Shown: positions 44,472 through 57,151, counted from the stretch's first letter. The stretch: DNA of 64,000 bases from Posidonia oceanica (GCA_037176725.1 JAZBRS010000020.1:93824501-93888500); one strand, 5' to 3'. Program-made: numbers and translations. Notes: generated by a model from the sequence alone, not told the origin.

Positions 44472-45070
44472 CTGATTATACAAATGTTTGTGGGTTTTGT
44501 ATATTTTAGCAGGGGAAAGGACAAACATGTTTTTAGGTTTTGCATTGGTTTTGTATTTTTATGATATTTGTTTAGGAAAACATAAAAAGGAAAACCAGCA
44601 GGAAGGCGAAGAAAATATTTTTGCTATTTTTTTATTTTCTTAATTTTTTGGCTTTATGCTTTACAGGATGCAAGAAGTGATATGTACATGCAGCAAATGA
44701 TAATGCATGATGACAGATATGTGCAAGATGGTGGATATGCATGCAAAGTGATTGATATGTGCAAGTGATAAGTTGACATACTTATCGCCGAATAGTTAGG
44801 GATATCAGCCTAAATGATAAGTTGACGGACTTATCGCTGAGCAGTTAGGGCTGCTAGCCCTGTGATGATAGGTTCACGGATCCATCTCCGGATAGTTAGG
44901 GGTATCAGCCTAGTGATGAATGCATGCAGAAAAAGAAATGTAGGTTTTTAAGGTTTTTGCTGTTTTTATGCTTTCTATGATTTTCTGACATGGCAAGAAA
45001 ACACAAAAACAAAACAAAACAAAAAGAAAAAGACAGTGCAGGAAACAAAAGAGAGGTAAGAGGGACTTAC
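44472..45070 (-). other. E2 putative post-gag intron
   Basis: The donor AG/GTAAGT (minus, GTAAGT at 45070-45065) directly follows the gag stop; the acceptor TATAATCAG ends at 44472. Length about 599 bp. It contains three GATAAGT/GATAGGT plus TTAGGG hairpin modules (44766-44915). Confidence 0.5.
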
Positions 45071-45073
45071 CTG

Positions 45074-47519
45074 TTAGCAACCTCGGGAGGGAGGTGCTGG
45101 GTCCGCTCCTACGCTGCTGATGCTGTCAGCGAGATCTGCTGTCGGCAGTGCGGAGAGCACTGGGGCTACTGTTGCTGGAGGAGAAACTAACTTGGATGGT
45201 GCCACGACTGGGCTAGCTGTCGATCCTACCGTTGCGCTTTCGAGCATCCCCTGGGCAAACAGGGAGGGATAGGAAGGGCGGATTGCGCCGTTGGGATCAG
45301 AAGGACCCACAGGGGCAGAGCTGGATTCAAAGAAGATTGGGGTAAGCACCTGAGGTTCCGGCATCCTCGAAGCCCGCAGGCTCAGAAGAGGAAGGGCCAG
45401 CTACACTAGGGTGTGCGAGTGCAAGTGCAGGTGTATGAGCAGCCTCCTGCGGACTGACAACGAGGGTCCCGTTGTCAACTAGGTCCTGAACGACATCCCA
45501 GAGAGTGAAGCAATTATCCGTCGAATGCTCCGGGGCTCGATGGTAATCGCAATGCTTACTCGCATCGTACCACCTTGGAAGAGGATTTGGTGGCAGGCGA
45601 GTTCCCGGGAGCCTTAGAAGTGACACAACCTAGGAAAAGACGGTGCTTAGCGGCTCACCAAGTGGGGTGAAGTCGCTTTTAGCGCGGCGTACTCGTCTCT
45701 GCTTAAGCCGTTGTCCTTGCCGAGCTGGTGCGACGTGATGCACCAGCTCAACGGTGATAGTGTGTGCAATGGGTGCATAAATAGGTGCGTGCACTAGCGG
45801 AAAAGGGTCCGGCTGACTTTCTGCAAAGGTAGGCACCTCAGGAGGATCAGCGCATGCAATGGCGTATTGCTCGGAGCAGTCGGAAGCGGAGTTGTTGCTG
45901 CTGTTGCTACTGCGGCTATTGCTGGTGTCGTTGGCCTGCCTAGCCAATGCAGAAAGTGAGGGGAAATGCCCACTCTGCAGTGAGCTTTCCACGCGGGCCC
46001 CAGCCCAAATCAACGATGCAAAACTAGTGATGTGCTGGATGCAAAGCAGAGTCCCAGTCGCTGGCAGCGCCCCTTTGACGATCATCATGATAGAATCCTC
46101 CTCAGAGGGTCTATCCTTGACTTGGGTGGCTGTGGAGCGCCAGCGACCGACATACTCCCCAAATGGCTCTTGGGGCCTCTACCGGATGGCGATGAGATCC
46201 TCCCTCTTGGGGATCAAGTCAAGGTTGAAAGCATATTGCTCAAGGAAAGCCCGAGAAAGACCAGTCCAAGTCTGAACCACAGCCGTGTCAAGGGATGTGA
46301 ACCACCTGAGCGTAGGGCCGGTTAAACTCTTTTGGAACAAGCCGATAAGGAGCTTTTCATCAGGCTGAAGCTGAGCAAGGTCCCCATAATATGCCTTCAG
46401 ATGCGAGATGGGGCAGCTTCTACCATCATATTTATTGAAGTCCGAGATGCGGAACTTCGAAGGGAGTGCGGCCTCGGGAAAGAGACAGAGGTCGCGAAAT
46501 TAGTAGGGCTGGTGGTCCTGGCCTTGCACTTGGCGAAGTGCTCTCTCTAGATCGTCTAATCTGGTGAGAAGGGCGTTTGAGGCTGCTGCTGGCGAGGGTT
46601 GTGCAATAGAGGCAGGGACCACGTATGCTTTGCGGGTCGTGCGAGAGTGCTCCTCCGGATCCACCGTCACGTTACCTGGTGTCGTAGCGTGAGGGCCAGC
46701 ATACCCGTGCGAGGGTGTAAAGTGCGGTGCTATGTATGCAGGAGCCTGAACCTGATGCAAAGAAGATGGATAGATAATATGCTGTGCAGTGTAAGGTGTA
46801 GTGCGGGAGAGCAGTAGCTGTTGCACTGGCATGGTGCCAGGCAACGGGCTTGAGGGGTGCTGTGTTCCTGCCAATCCAAAAGACTAGCCACCAGAAGAAG
46901 GAGTTGCATGCTGTGCAAAGTGTTGTGCAGGTGCAGGAGGCCGAAAATGTGCCCACATCGTCAGAGCTGTAAGGAGCCGGGGCGATGGAAAGGGCAAAGG
47001 TGCAGTGTAGTGCGCCTGCAGGGCTATAGAGGGCGGCACCAGAACCTCAGGGATTGGGCAGGAAGAGCAGGCCATAGTCGGGTCGAGTGCGAGAGCTATG
47101 CTTCGCAGCCTATCGGCCTTAGCCAATAAACGCCGCACTTGCGAGGCAGAGAAAGCATCGACCGACGGGCCGGGATGCAAGGAGGTGTCCGCCAAAGGGG
47201 GTGCGGAAACCAAGGAAGTAGCAGGAGTGGATCCTACGCAAAGGGCAGCTGCAGAAGGCTCGATTCCCGAGATGGGAAGGCCCTGGGATGGAATAGAAGG
47301 CGACGCTCCTGGAGCCCAAGTGGCGGTCACCGCGGCAGACTCGGTGACAAGCTCCAAATCGGCTAGGGTCAACCCTTGATCCAGATAAAGGGGCTGGGAA
47401 GTCTCCTGCACCAGAAGTGGAGAGGAGACGGGGAATGCCAAAGCTGGAGAGGGAGAGACCGAAATCGGTATCTCCCCTGATGCCAAAGAGGAAGGAGGCT
47501 CGCCGGTATGCTGGGCCAT
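45074..47519 (-). pseudogene. gag: E2 gag (full-length layout, several stops)
   Basis: A minus-strand frame of about 815 codons from MAQHTGEPPSS (47519) to ADPAPPSRGC (45074). Order: Ser/Pro-rich N-terminus (about 200 residues), Tyr/His/Pro-rich linker, a short helix LTRLDDLERALRQVQGQ, a Ty3-type capsid (about 46490-46170, LPSKFRISDFNKYDGR...RWFTSLD), a Ser/Asn-rich linker, the basic RQGQRLKQRRVRR, and the zinc knuckle CDYHRAPEHSTDNC at 45551-45510 (CX2HX4HX4C). In-frame stops lie at about 46884, 46500, 46180 and 45628, and a frameshift at about 45340. Gag would build the particle and package RNA; this copy is inactive. Confidence 0.8.
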
Positions 47520-48616
47520 AGCGAACGGCGAGCGAAAGCAAACAGGTCTGCGGCTGAAGACAGGGACACAAGACCTAAGGAGAGCTACTGTTGGAGGCGA
47601 CAGGCAGCTCAGAGACAGGGGGATGCTCAAGATCCTAGCTGGAGGAACCCGCACCTACTTGCAAAACCAATAAGCGCGTTAGAGGTTGGATGCAAAAAAG
47701 AGTTATTAGGGGTGGCATGATGCAGATGAATGCCCTAATATGCGCTCTCTCACCATGCATGTCCCGAATAGATGACCTACCAGGATGCACTCAGGGGTAA
47801 TGGGATTATGCAGACTCCAGGTCAGAAAAAGAGGCTCCCGTCTCGACCCTGCCAAAGCTTAGGTATAACGGGTGGTGCGTTGGTGGACTCGACCCTGCGA
47901 GAAGCATGGGTGGTACCCTCCAATAACATCGACACGACCCCTGGACAAGGGGGGACAAATCGACTGACTTGCGCCACGCCAAAGCGTTGGGGGCAAGAGG
48001 CCAGGACCATCCTTCGCAAACTGTGGGTTGACTCAGATGAGAAGAATGCATGCTTTCTAAAATGCTGATGCAAATGCTTTAGAGCGTTTTACTTGCGTTT
48101 TATTAACTAAGGGAAAAATTGCAAGTTTTGGCTCTAGTTGTGCTTAGATGTTATTGCTTGGATTTATTGTGGCTTTTATATTAAACAAGAGGGAAGCAAG
48201 CAAGTTTCTACTATCCTAGGCATGGCATATGTGAATGGGAGAAAAATAAGAAGTCATGGCATGCAAGCAATTCACACAGCAAGGCAAAAAGCATGGGCAT
48301 GGCATGTGCAAGTGTATGTGGTCATGATAGTGAAGAGAAAACACTTATAATGTCAAAAGCAGGCATACATGGCATGTGCGTGTGCAGTGGCATAGCAAAT
48401 GTGTAAACAAAGCATTCACCACCCAAAAAGCATGTATGGTGCCAAGCAATTATTTAGACATGTGAGGTAGGAAAATAAAGCAGCGCAAGCAATCATGGCA
48501 TAAAGCAGGTAAATAAACAAGCAAGTAGGTAAGCAAGTAAGGTGAGCAGAAGCAAAAGGCAAGCAAAACATAGAAGCAAGAGGCGAGAAGGTCAAGGCGA
48601 AAGCCAGAGTCGCTCA
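47520..48616 (-). other. E2 leader between PBS and gag
   Basis: 47735-48050 is the leader module also found twice in E1, with hairpin CCCCT-TGTCC-AGGGG (minus sense) at 47952-47938. The flanks (GGTTGGATGCAAAAAAG, AAGCAAGTAGGTAAGC repeats) are non-coding. The 256-codon frame reaching up to 47654 includes about 45 codons before MAQHTGEPP; E1 gives no support for that longer start. Confidence 0.6.
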
Positions 48617-48634
48617 TCCCCAGCGGAGTCGCCA
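48617..48634 (-). promoter_or_regulatory. E2 primer-binding site
   Basis: The minus strand reads TGGCGACTCCGCTGGGGA, one base away from the 5' LTR end (TGTAGTAATCC on plus at 48636). One change from the E1 PBS. Confidence 0.85.
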
Positions 48635-48635
48635 C

Positions 48636-51600
48636 TGTAGTAATCCTGAATTCTGATCGTCCATGCACGATGCCAAAGCTCGCGTGCACCGATCAAAATA
48701 GGCTCACTATATGCGGCTGGATCCGAGGGAAGAAGCTCGACTCGAAAACGCTGGCAAAAAGAAGAAAAAGAAAATGATAAGACAAATCGGAGTCGCCACC
48801 TGGTCTATTTAATTGGAAGACTAGGCAAACCAAGGGTAATGCATGAAAAGACATGCAAAATCGGATGCAAAGAAGGGGGCAAGGGGATGCAATGCAATGC
48901 TAAGCTACACTATGCTATGCTATGACTCATGCCTAGGATAAAGGAAAGGTCGATGCGAGCCAAGAGAAAGGGCAAGGACTCCTGTTACGCACGGGGAAGG
49001 TGTTAGGCACCCCCGATACGTCCAAGAATCGGTCTTTCTTAGGCAAACTCACGCTAATGCAGGGAAATGCTAACCTAATGCCTAAATGCAATGAATGCCT
49101 ACCTACTATGCATGGGAAATAAACATGCTATCTATGTGCTCAATAGCGCTGCTAATGTTCCGAACTGGGCGGACCTTGGCTCGTGAGAACTCCTAGGCAG
49201 TAAGCATCATAGCCCTAATGTAGATGCAGGCGATAAAACAAGGCTGTGGGGAAAACCAGGCAATGTAAACGACATGCAAGCAAATAAAGCAAAGTGGGTG
49301 CGGAAAACGGTGCGGAATGCGGAAAATGAGGCAAAAGAGCGGAAAACGATGCAAAGATGTAGAAAACAATGCAAAGACGCAGAAGACAATGCAAAGGCAT
49401 GGAAAACGATGCAAAGATGCCGAAAACGATGCAAAGATGCGGAAAACGATGCAAAAGCGAGGAAAACAATGCAAGGCGTGGAAAACGGGGCGAAAGCGAG
49501 GAAAACGATGCAAGGCACGGAAAACGGGGCGAAAGCGACGAAAATGATGCAAGGCGCGGAAAACGGGGCGAAAACGAGGAAAACGATGCAAGGCACGGAA
49601 AATGGGGCGAAAGCGAGGAAAATGATGCAAGGCACGGAAAACGGGGCGAAAGCGAGGAAAACGATGCAAGGCGCCGAAAACGGGGCGAAAGCGAGGTGCA
49701 AAACCAAAACAAGGGTTAGGCAGCATGCATAGGGGTGGCGACAGGCATAAGAAGCAATAAAACGCGAAAAACGGCGAACAAAGCAAAATCAGCGTTTTTA
49801 AATTGGGTCAAGCCAACTGCAAGCGTTGGACACTGACAGCAGCGGCGTCCAACGTTGGACGCTACCAATGCTGGCATCCAACAACTGCTGGAGGCAGACA
49901 GCATGCAATTTTTAGAAAACGATGCATTCTAGCTATATGGATGCAATACAGATGCAGAGATGCAGCTAGATAGGTGCATGACATGCAGGACTAACCTGGC
50001 AAAAGACCAGAGGAGGAATCAGAACAAGGGGCAAGCTAGGATCAAAGATCAAAGCGAGCAGGGTGTTGGACGCCCATGGACATGGCATCCAACGTTAGAC
50101 GCCAGAGGGGTTGGCGTCCAACACAGACCAGAGGGAAACAAGAGAGAGAAGCATGCAAAATAAAAAATAAAAAAAAAGGAACATGCATTTGGGCTACTGG
50201 AGATAAGCATAGGGCTGACATGCAAGCATGAGATCACACAAAAGAAATCAAAACTCACCAACTGCAGCACATGCCAGGCCAGAGGCACAACCAGGACGTT
50301 GGACGCGAACTGCACCGACGTCCAATGTTGGACGCCTGCACCAGCAGCGTACAACGCTCTGGGAGGCACAAACACACAAGAAGCTTGCATAAAATTAGCA
50401 AATGATCTAAAGAAGCTAAAGAACAATTGCTACTGAGGCTAGGCATGCATGTAAACACAGAAGTCATGCAAAGAATGAAGATCGGGGCATCATGCAAACA
50501 ATCAGAAGCAGAACAGATGGACTGCGGCATTGGACGCTGGAGGCAGCAGCGTCCAACGACAGCAGCATGCAAACTCACCTGCACTAAAGGGGGAGCTCAG
50601 CTCTAAACCCCACCTATATGCATGCAAACACTAAAGACATGCCAGAGTGAGAAATAGCACACATAGCAAGCATCTAATCCATGGAAAGCAAGAGAAGAAG
50701 AACATGCATAGGAGTAAGTAGGTAAAAAACTTATAGAAAATAGCATGCAACTTAAGAAGGAGAAGAAAGCTTAAGCATGGTTGCCATGGAGGCCAGGCAT
50801 CACTAAGCATACACAGATCATGCATAGACATCAAAAGGAAGCAAGGTGTAAGCATGGCAGCAAGCTACAGCTAACAGAGACGTTGGACGCTAGATAAACT
50901 AGTGTCCAACGTTGGACGCGGCTCACCCAGGTGTCCAACGCGGGCAGATGGTAGAATGAACTTAGAGCATGCAAAGATGATTCAAGGAAGCATGGAACAA
51001 ACAAGTAGGCATGGTATAGCATCTGAAGACACATAAAGGAGGCAGGCAGCATGGATTCACAAAAGAACAAACAATAGCAAAGCATGGAAAGCATTAGAAC
51101 AAGAGCAAAGTAAAACAGGGTGTTGGACGCTGGCCTATGCCGCGTCCAACGTTGGACGCACTAGCTGGTGCGTCCAACACACTGAACTTCGCTTCAGTCA
51201 AGTGAGGCTGCCAAATCAATTGAAAACTCAAGGCAAGCTTGCTAATGAGCAAGAGTGGATGACGGCCAATTAATATGCTCTAGCTAAAGAAAACATGCCA
51301 TGATAATTCAAGAAGGCGAAAGGAAAGGAGCTTAAATAGACATGCACATAGATTAAGAGAAAACCAAGGCAAATAGCTACATAAAGCTAAGAGGCAAACA
51401 TGCATAAGGGAAATAAGTGCGAGAAGATAGAATTTAGTTAAACATCACACATACTGAAGGAAATCAGGAGATCAACAATATAATGCGGGAAGGTAACATA
51501 CATGATAAAAAGTAAAGGTAAAGCATGCATGGCTTAAGTAAACATTTCTCAAAAGGAAACAGAGAAGTAAATAAAGGATACTTGAAGGTAAACATGCATA

Positions 51601-53625
51601 AGGGGTAGCTAAGATGAGGGTAAAAAGCTCAATCCACATCTATAGAAGCTGCTGTTAGATACGCGGGGGTTTCACGTGGGACCTCCACGCGGGAACAATT
51701 CGCATTTCCAGTGGTAAGTCATAGCCAAATGGGAGGCCCTCCTCAATCCAATTCGGTATGGGACCGGTTGGATGATGAAGAGGAAGTATCCTGGAACAAT
51801 AATATGCAATAATACCAATGAAATAGGCATAAACAAGGGTCGAAAAGGGACTGGGAACCCTGCTCGATATCACAGTCACAGACGCGGGAGATCCACGCGG
51901 GACCTGGGCGCAAGACCAGTCGGTTCGGACAGAGGACCTTCATTGCCGATTTTCGGGACCAACAGCTAATTGAACTTAAAGAAAATAGATGGATGATGAA
52001 GAGGGGATGCTTGGCAACAATAATATGTAAAAATATTAAAGAAACAGATACAAACAAGGGTCAGAAAGAGGCTAGAAACTCGGTCTGATGTCACGGTCAA
52101 ACACATGGGAGGTCTACGTAGGACCTCGGTGCGGGACCGGCTAGTCAGACAGAGGATCTTCATCGCCCGATTCTGGGCCCGATGCTTAATGGAATGCGGT
52201 GGAATTGGTTGGGGAAGCAAGGTGGCATACCCAGCTATCCAAATGAGGTGCAGATGCAAGGTGGCGCCGCCTAAATTGCCGCCCCCACCTTGGCAGTATA
52301 GCATCGGCGACTGCGCATCTCTGTCGGCCATAGAGGCGGCTTGGAGGGTGCTATCAGCCATAGGCCCATTGAGGAGGCTAGAGGCAAGTGCGGGGGAACC
52401 TACTGGGGGCTCTGTGCGGTGATGCAAGGCAGCTACGAGCGCGACGGCGCGAGGCCGTGTGCAAGCCGTTTGCCCTTCGCAAGAGGCGGTGGAGGAGAAA
52501 GGGAATGGACAATGCAGCTAGCTGATAATGCGGAAAAAACTTAGGAAACGAAGACACAGCAATTACGAACTATTCTAAGCTAACAGAAGGTCGGACGCTT
52601 GCCTAAGATGTGCTGCGGGCGTTGTCTTCTCCGACGGCGGCGCTGCTGCAGACGCGCTGCTGGACGGAGGCAGCGGAGCTCAGTGGGTTGCTCGGGAAGG
52701 TAGCACTCTCTCTCACGGGCTCACGGGGAGGCTCTGGAGCTGGTGGAACTCTAGTGGTCGTCTCGACAGTAGGGTGGTTCGCCGGAGAAGAGTCCTCAAT
52801 CCCAGGACGCTGGAATTGAGGTGTTTTGGGGGTCGGGAGGCTCTGAGGAGTTCGAGGAGGATGTGTGGGAACTCAGGGAAGCCAGAGAAAAGCCAACCAG
52901 AAGCCAAGTCTGGCTGGGTTACTGTTTTATAGGTTGAGGAAATGGACGCTGGCCGTCGGTGCGGATCTGGATTTGAATCAAGTGGATGAGATATTGGTTG
53001 AGGATCGACGGGTGGAGTTAGTTGGGATGTGCAGTTGGATGATCCAGGTGTCCGGAGGCACTAGCCCAGATCTGCGGGAGCCAATGGCGAGCGAGGAAGA
53101 GGTGGGCCAAGGTGATTGGTCTGCCTGATTTTTGCCACTAATGTAGGACAAAACGCGGGAGCTGCTCGCGGGAGCTCGGCGTGAGTGTCAGTCTGTCAGT
53201 TTTCGTTACCGACACAGGACAAAAAGTGGGAGCTCCACGTGGGAGCTCTACGTGAGTGTCAGAGTGCCGGTTTTTGCCACTGATGCAGGAAAACATGCGG
53301 GAGTTCCACGTGGGAGCTCGACGCGAGAGTGATCCCATTAGTGTTGCCACTGATGTAGGAAAACACGTGGGAGCTACACACGGGAGCTCTGCGCGGGAGT
53401 GATCCTGTCAGTAGCTACCTCACCTTTTTGATCTGTTCCTCTGGTTCGTGAACCATCCAGGGCTAAGGTTTTGGGGTTTTTGTGGTAGTGGATGTATTGG
53501 GATGTGATGGGTGGAGTTTTGGTGGGTTTGGGTTTGGGGTTTTGAGGGAAGGTTGGAGCCGCCTCGTCCGTGCGCTTCTGGGAGCAAACAACCATCGCTC
53601 GACTTCCAGATTTGGGGTGTCTACA
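48636..53625 (-). repeat. E2 5' LTR
   Basis: 4990 bp, minus strand TGTAGACACC (53625) to ATTACTACA (48636). 48636-51245 matches the 3' LTR closely, with minisatellite 49290-49700 and hairpin cassettes at 49825, 50065, 50298, 50528, 50882 and 51122. From about 51250 to 53600 it has sequence not found in the 3' LTR: AGGAGTCC-free AT-rich DNA, two CACGCGGGA modules (51660-52160), a GC-rich leader (52230-52900), TATA at 52925-52931, and a GGGAGCTC array (53140-53415). No gene is called. Confidence 0.75.
53140..53415. repeat. GGGAGCTC tandem array in E2 5' LTR
   Basis: Four units of about 64-68 bp, each with CGGGAGCTCCACGTGGGAGC-like text followed by GTGAGTGTCAG or GAGAGTGATCC and GCCACTGATGTAGGA. 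It contains the small palindromes GAGCTC and CACGTG and short inverted repeats. Related single modules lie at 51660, 51880 and 52105. Confidence 0.75.
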
Positions 53626-53897
53626 GAAGGTTTAGGGTTTTGAGAGGGTTTTGGTTTAGGGTTTTGGAGGGATTTTAGGATTGTTTTACCTAGGTTTTTT
53701 AGGACTTTTTGTGAGGTTTAGGGTTTGGATTAGGGTCTGGTTTAGGGAATGGATTTGGTTTTAAAAGAAGGGTTTTAGATTTGAGAAGGGTTTAGGGTTT
53801 TGAAATGGAAGGGTTTTGGGTTTGAAAAAGGATTTAGGGTTTTGAAGCCATTAGAGAGAGATCTACTAATTCAGCCTGTCAAAATGGGGTGTCTACA
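53626..53897 (-). repeat. E4: start of 3' LTR (U3 end)
   Basis: Rich in TTTAGGGTTTTG (reverse of telo boxes), closing with GTCAAAATGGGGTGTCTACA, the reverse of the LTR start. Together with 32215-37134 it makes one LTR if E2 is a simple insertion. Confidence 0.7.
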
Positions 53898-54628
53898 GAT
53901 GCCCCTCCCTGAGTGAGGTCAAGGCGACCGAGGCCACTGCTCAGGGTTGACAAGACACCCCATTTGACCAGAGAGCCAGACGCTTTTGGCATGGGCCACT
54001 TATTCAGCAGATGCACTGAAAATCGTGACCCAATGCCGAAATGCTAGATGCGGATGTGGATGCAGATGTTGATGGAATGTAATGTATGCAATGTATGCTA
54101 ATGTGATGCAATACTGATGATGCAATGCAATTAGTCTAGCATGCAATGTTATAAACATGAAGAAGCACAAAATTGATGCAAAAGGATGCTAAGAGAAACT
54201 GCGATGCAACGCGAAAATTTGGCGGCTAGTCTAAACTTGTGCAACAGAGAGGGGAAAAAGGGGTAGCCTGTCCCCGCTTGAGGGAGCAAGCAAGTAAGGT
54301 GGCTGGAGCCGTGCAGAAAAGGGGCAACCGAAACAAAAGAGGCACGAAGGGAGAGGGGCACCCTCTCTTGCCGCGGAGAGATGCGGGACTTCGTCTTCCT
54401 GGAACAAAGTCACGCGAAGGAAGTGATAAGTTATCGGACTTATCGACTGGAGGAGATGAGTTTCAGATCATCAGCTGGGAACGATAGTTTACGGTCCTAT
54501 CAACCAGAAGCGATAGTTTACGGTCCTATCAATCGAAAGTGATGTTTTATGGATCATCAAACCAGAAGGGTGATAGTTATTGGATATCAGCCGGAAAACA
54601 CAACAGCACGCGATAGTTACTGGATATC
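53898..54628 (-). other. E4: 3' UTR with purine tract and hairpins
   Basis: Begins with the reverse of CAGGGAGGGGCATC (polypurine tract, 53898-53911) and the shared ...GGTGTCTTGTCAACCCTGAGCAG. 54425-54627 holds hairpins: GATAAGT-TATCGG-ACTTATC (54425-54444), two GATAG...CTATC pairs around TTTACGGTC, and two GATA...TATC pairs around GTTAYTGGA. E3 inserted at 54629. No gene. Confidence 0.7.
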
Positions 54629-57137
54629 TGTAATGATCCTGAAATTCGGATCGTCCATGCACGATGCCAAAGCTCGCGTGCACCGATGGGAATTAGGTTC
54701 ACTATTAGCGGTTGGACCCGAGGAGGAGTACTCAACTCAGAAACGCCGAAAATGGGGAAAGAGAGAAGATAAGACAAATCAGAGTCGCCACCGTGTCTAT
54801 TAAGTCGAGAGACAAGGAAAATCGGGGAAATACGTGAATAAACACGCAAAACCAAGCAAAAGGTGCAATGCAATGCAATGCAGATGAAATGATATGCAAT
54901 GGGATGCAAATGATGTGACTCGTGCCTAGGATAAGGGCAATATGGTCATTGCGCGCCAAGAGACAGGGCAAGGACTTCTGTTACGTGCGGGGAAGGTGTT
55001 AGGCACCCTTGACACGCCTGAAGAATCGGTCTTTCTGGGCTTAACTTGCTCGCATACGCCGGATGCTATGCATGCCTAATGTGCGTAAATGCCTAAATGT
55101 TTTGAATGCCTGAACTTACTAGATGTGTTATGATGTTATGATGCATGGGTAATGCATGCTAGGAATGCGATTAAGGCGACAAGGCACAGAAAACAAGATG
55201 CAGAAGCGAGGTCTGAAAACAAATGGGCAAAATAATCAAAGGGGAGACGGCAATCAAAGTGGTTCAGCCACTGTCTGAGTTGTAGAGTTAGTCGCCGATC
55301 ATGAGGGTACCGGAGGGAGTCGCTGCTAAAGTCGGCGACATAGGGGGTTCCCTGTCAGAGTTCCTCTGGGGGCTAGTCGCTGGTTGTGGAGGCGTTGGAG
55401 CTAGTCGCCGGTGTGGGCGGCGGCAGAAGTGCAGATGGCTTCTCCAGACAGTGGCCTTCACGGTCGAAAATGGGCTAGCTACATGATGCAAAATTGAAAT
55501 CTAAAGGCATGGACTTATAGACAGCATGATGAGGAAGACATGCAAACAAACAGATGGCAAAACAAAGGCCTAGGTCGCCGGATATGGCGACTCAAAGTTG
55601 GCCAGAGGAACTACCGGAAGTTGCAGTTCAGTCACCAGTTTAGGCGGCAGCTGACCTGCAAACCCAGTGTTCCAAACAGCCACTTTTGAGGCCGGATCTA
55701 CGACGCATGGCCAAGCAAGAAAGAAAACTAAACATGCAATCATATAGAGCAAGCATCCAAGATTACATAGGAAAAAAATTGCAAGAAAAGGATGGGTGAG
55801 TTGCAAGATACGAGGGCCAGAAGTCGGCTGGAGGACTGACCCGAGTTGCAGGTCAGTCACCTGTTAGACAGGCGGCTAAGACGCAACTCAGACTGCCCAA
55901 ACTGCCAACTTACAGGTCCGATCCTGGACTCACGAAGATGCAAAAAAGCAATCTAACTACTCAAGCATGTAGAGCAAACATTCATCTACGCATGTAAGCA
56001 AAAAACAGGGGAAATGGTGATCCGAGTCGACCAGGGTGGTGACGCAAGGATCAGCCAGCAACTACAGAGGAGCAGGTTAGTCGCCATCTAAGCCGGCGAC
56101 CAACCTGGCAGTCCTCCGGTTGCCAGAGAAGATGGCCAAGGAGGGCCAGGAAGCTACCTAAAAAATAGAGCGACTACCTAGGAAGCATGCTCGAGGTAAG
56201 ACGAAGCTAGGGGGATAGTTATTTACCTACGGGGGCGCGTGGTTTGGCCTCGCAATGAGGCTCGCTGGAGGTGGACGGCGTGGTGGCTGCAGCAGCGGTG
56301 GAGGCTACGGTGGGCATGCGGGATGCTCGGATTGCACTTGTGGAGGTTGTGTAGTGCTACACCCGAAGTTTCGCGGAGTTTGGAGTAGAGATGCGGCTTT
56401 TGGGGATGTTGGCTGGCGACGGGGAAGATGGCTGGTGAGCTTGGTGGTTGCGGTGATCCAGGCTACAAAACGGAGGTTCGAAAGGCTTGGTGTGTTGCTG
56501 GAGTGTGTTTGGGTGGTTGGTTTAGGCTTTTGGGCAAGCGACTGAGGAGGAGGAAGAGATCGCCGGAGTTTGAAAAATGGGTTCCTCCTTGGTAGCCTCC
56601 CCTCCAAAAGTGGTGGCCTTTGGTTTTGTTTGGGTTGGGTTCTCCACCCAAAGTTTTGGCGATGGCAGAGGAGGAGCAGAGCCGTTGTGAGAGGGCTTGG
56701 CTGTTGAGGCAGTAGGCCTAGGGGCAAGGTCGGCGATGAGGTGATGGGTGGTAGGTTGAGGTCGGCGGTGGCAGAGAAGCTTGCACAGCGCACTGAGTTA
56801 CAGTCAAGTCGCCGCATCAACTGGCGTCTAACACAGTCGCCTCCTCTCGTGGCGCCTGAGCCAGTCGCCCCTGCTAGTGGCGACCAGACGTGTAACTCAG
56901 TGGCCGGGGCTGAAGATGGGCTTGGGCTTGTGGAAGGCTTAGGTTAGGTTTTGGAAATGGGAAATGAGTTGTTTTGGGTAGGTTTTGGGTAGTCCTGGAA
57001 TGGGATTTGGTTTTAGGTCAAATTGGGTTAGTTTGAGTGGAAAGGTTGGGTTTTGGGGGAAAGGTTGAATCCGCAGTTCCCGAGCTTGCTTTTTCCAAAT
57101 TTGATCTACCGCCAGGTGTCAAAATGGGGTGTCTATA
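54629..57137 (-). repeat. E3 3' LTR
   Basis: 2509 bp, minus strand TATAGACACC (57137) to CATTACA (54629). The shared hairpin motif is at 54980-55020, TGGCGACTCT (minus) at 54781-54790. Hairpin cassettes of a third kind, GTCGCC/GGCGAC, are at 55574-55591, 56080-56100 and 56864-56884, with weaker ones near 55291, 55625 and 55855. A GC-rich leader lies at 56220-56800. The 171-codon minus frame at 56305-56820 is Pro/Ser-rich, unlike any other LTR, and not called. Confidence 0.75.
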
Positions 57138-57151
57138 GATGCCCCTCCCTG
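57138..57151 (-). promoter_or_regulatory. E3 polypurine tract
   Basis: Minus strand CAGGGAGGGGCATC before the 3' LTR, as in E5. Confidence 0.75.

Larger units (their letters stand above)
37135..53625 (-). mobile_element. E2: gag-only Tat/Ogre-like LTR retrotransposon with unlike LTRs
   Basis: A minus-strand element of 16.5 kb: 5' LTR 48636-53625, PBS 48617-48634, leader, gag 47519-45074, putative intron, conserved post-gag block, hairpin-rich 3' UTR, purine tract 40746-40760, 3' LTR 37135-40745. No pol. It lies in the E4 LTR. Borders read GAGAG (left) and GAAGG (right), not an exact target duplication. The two LTRs match only over their 3' 2.6 kb. Confidence 0.8.
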
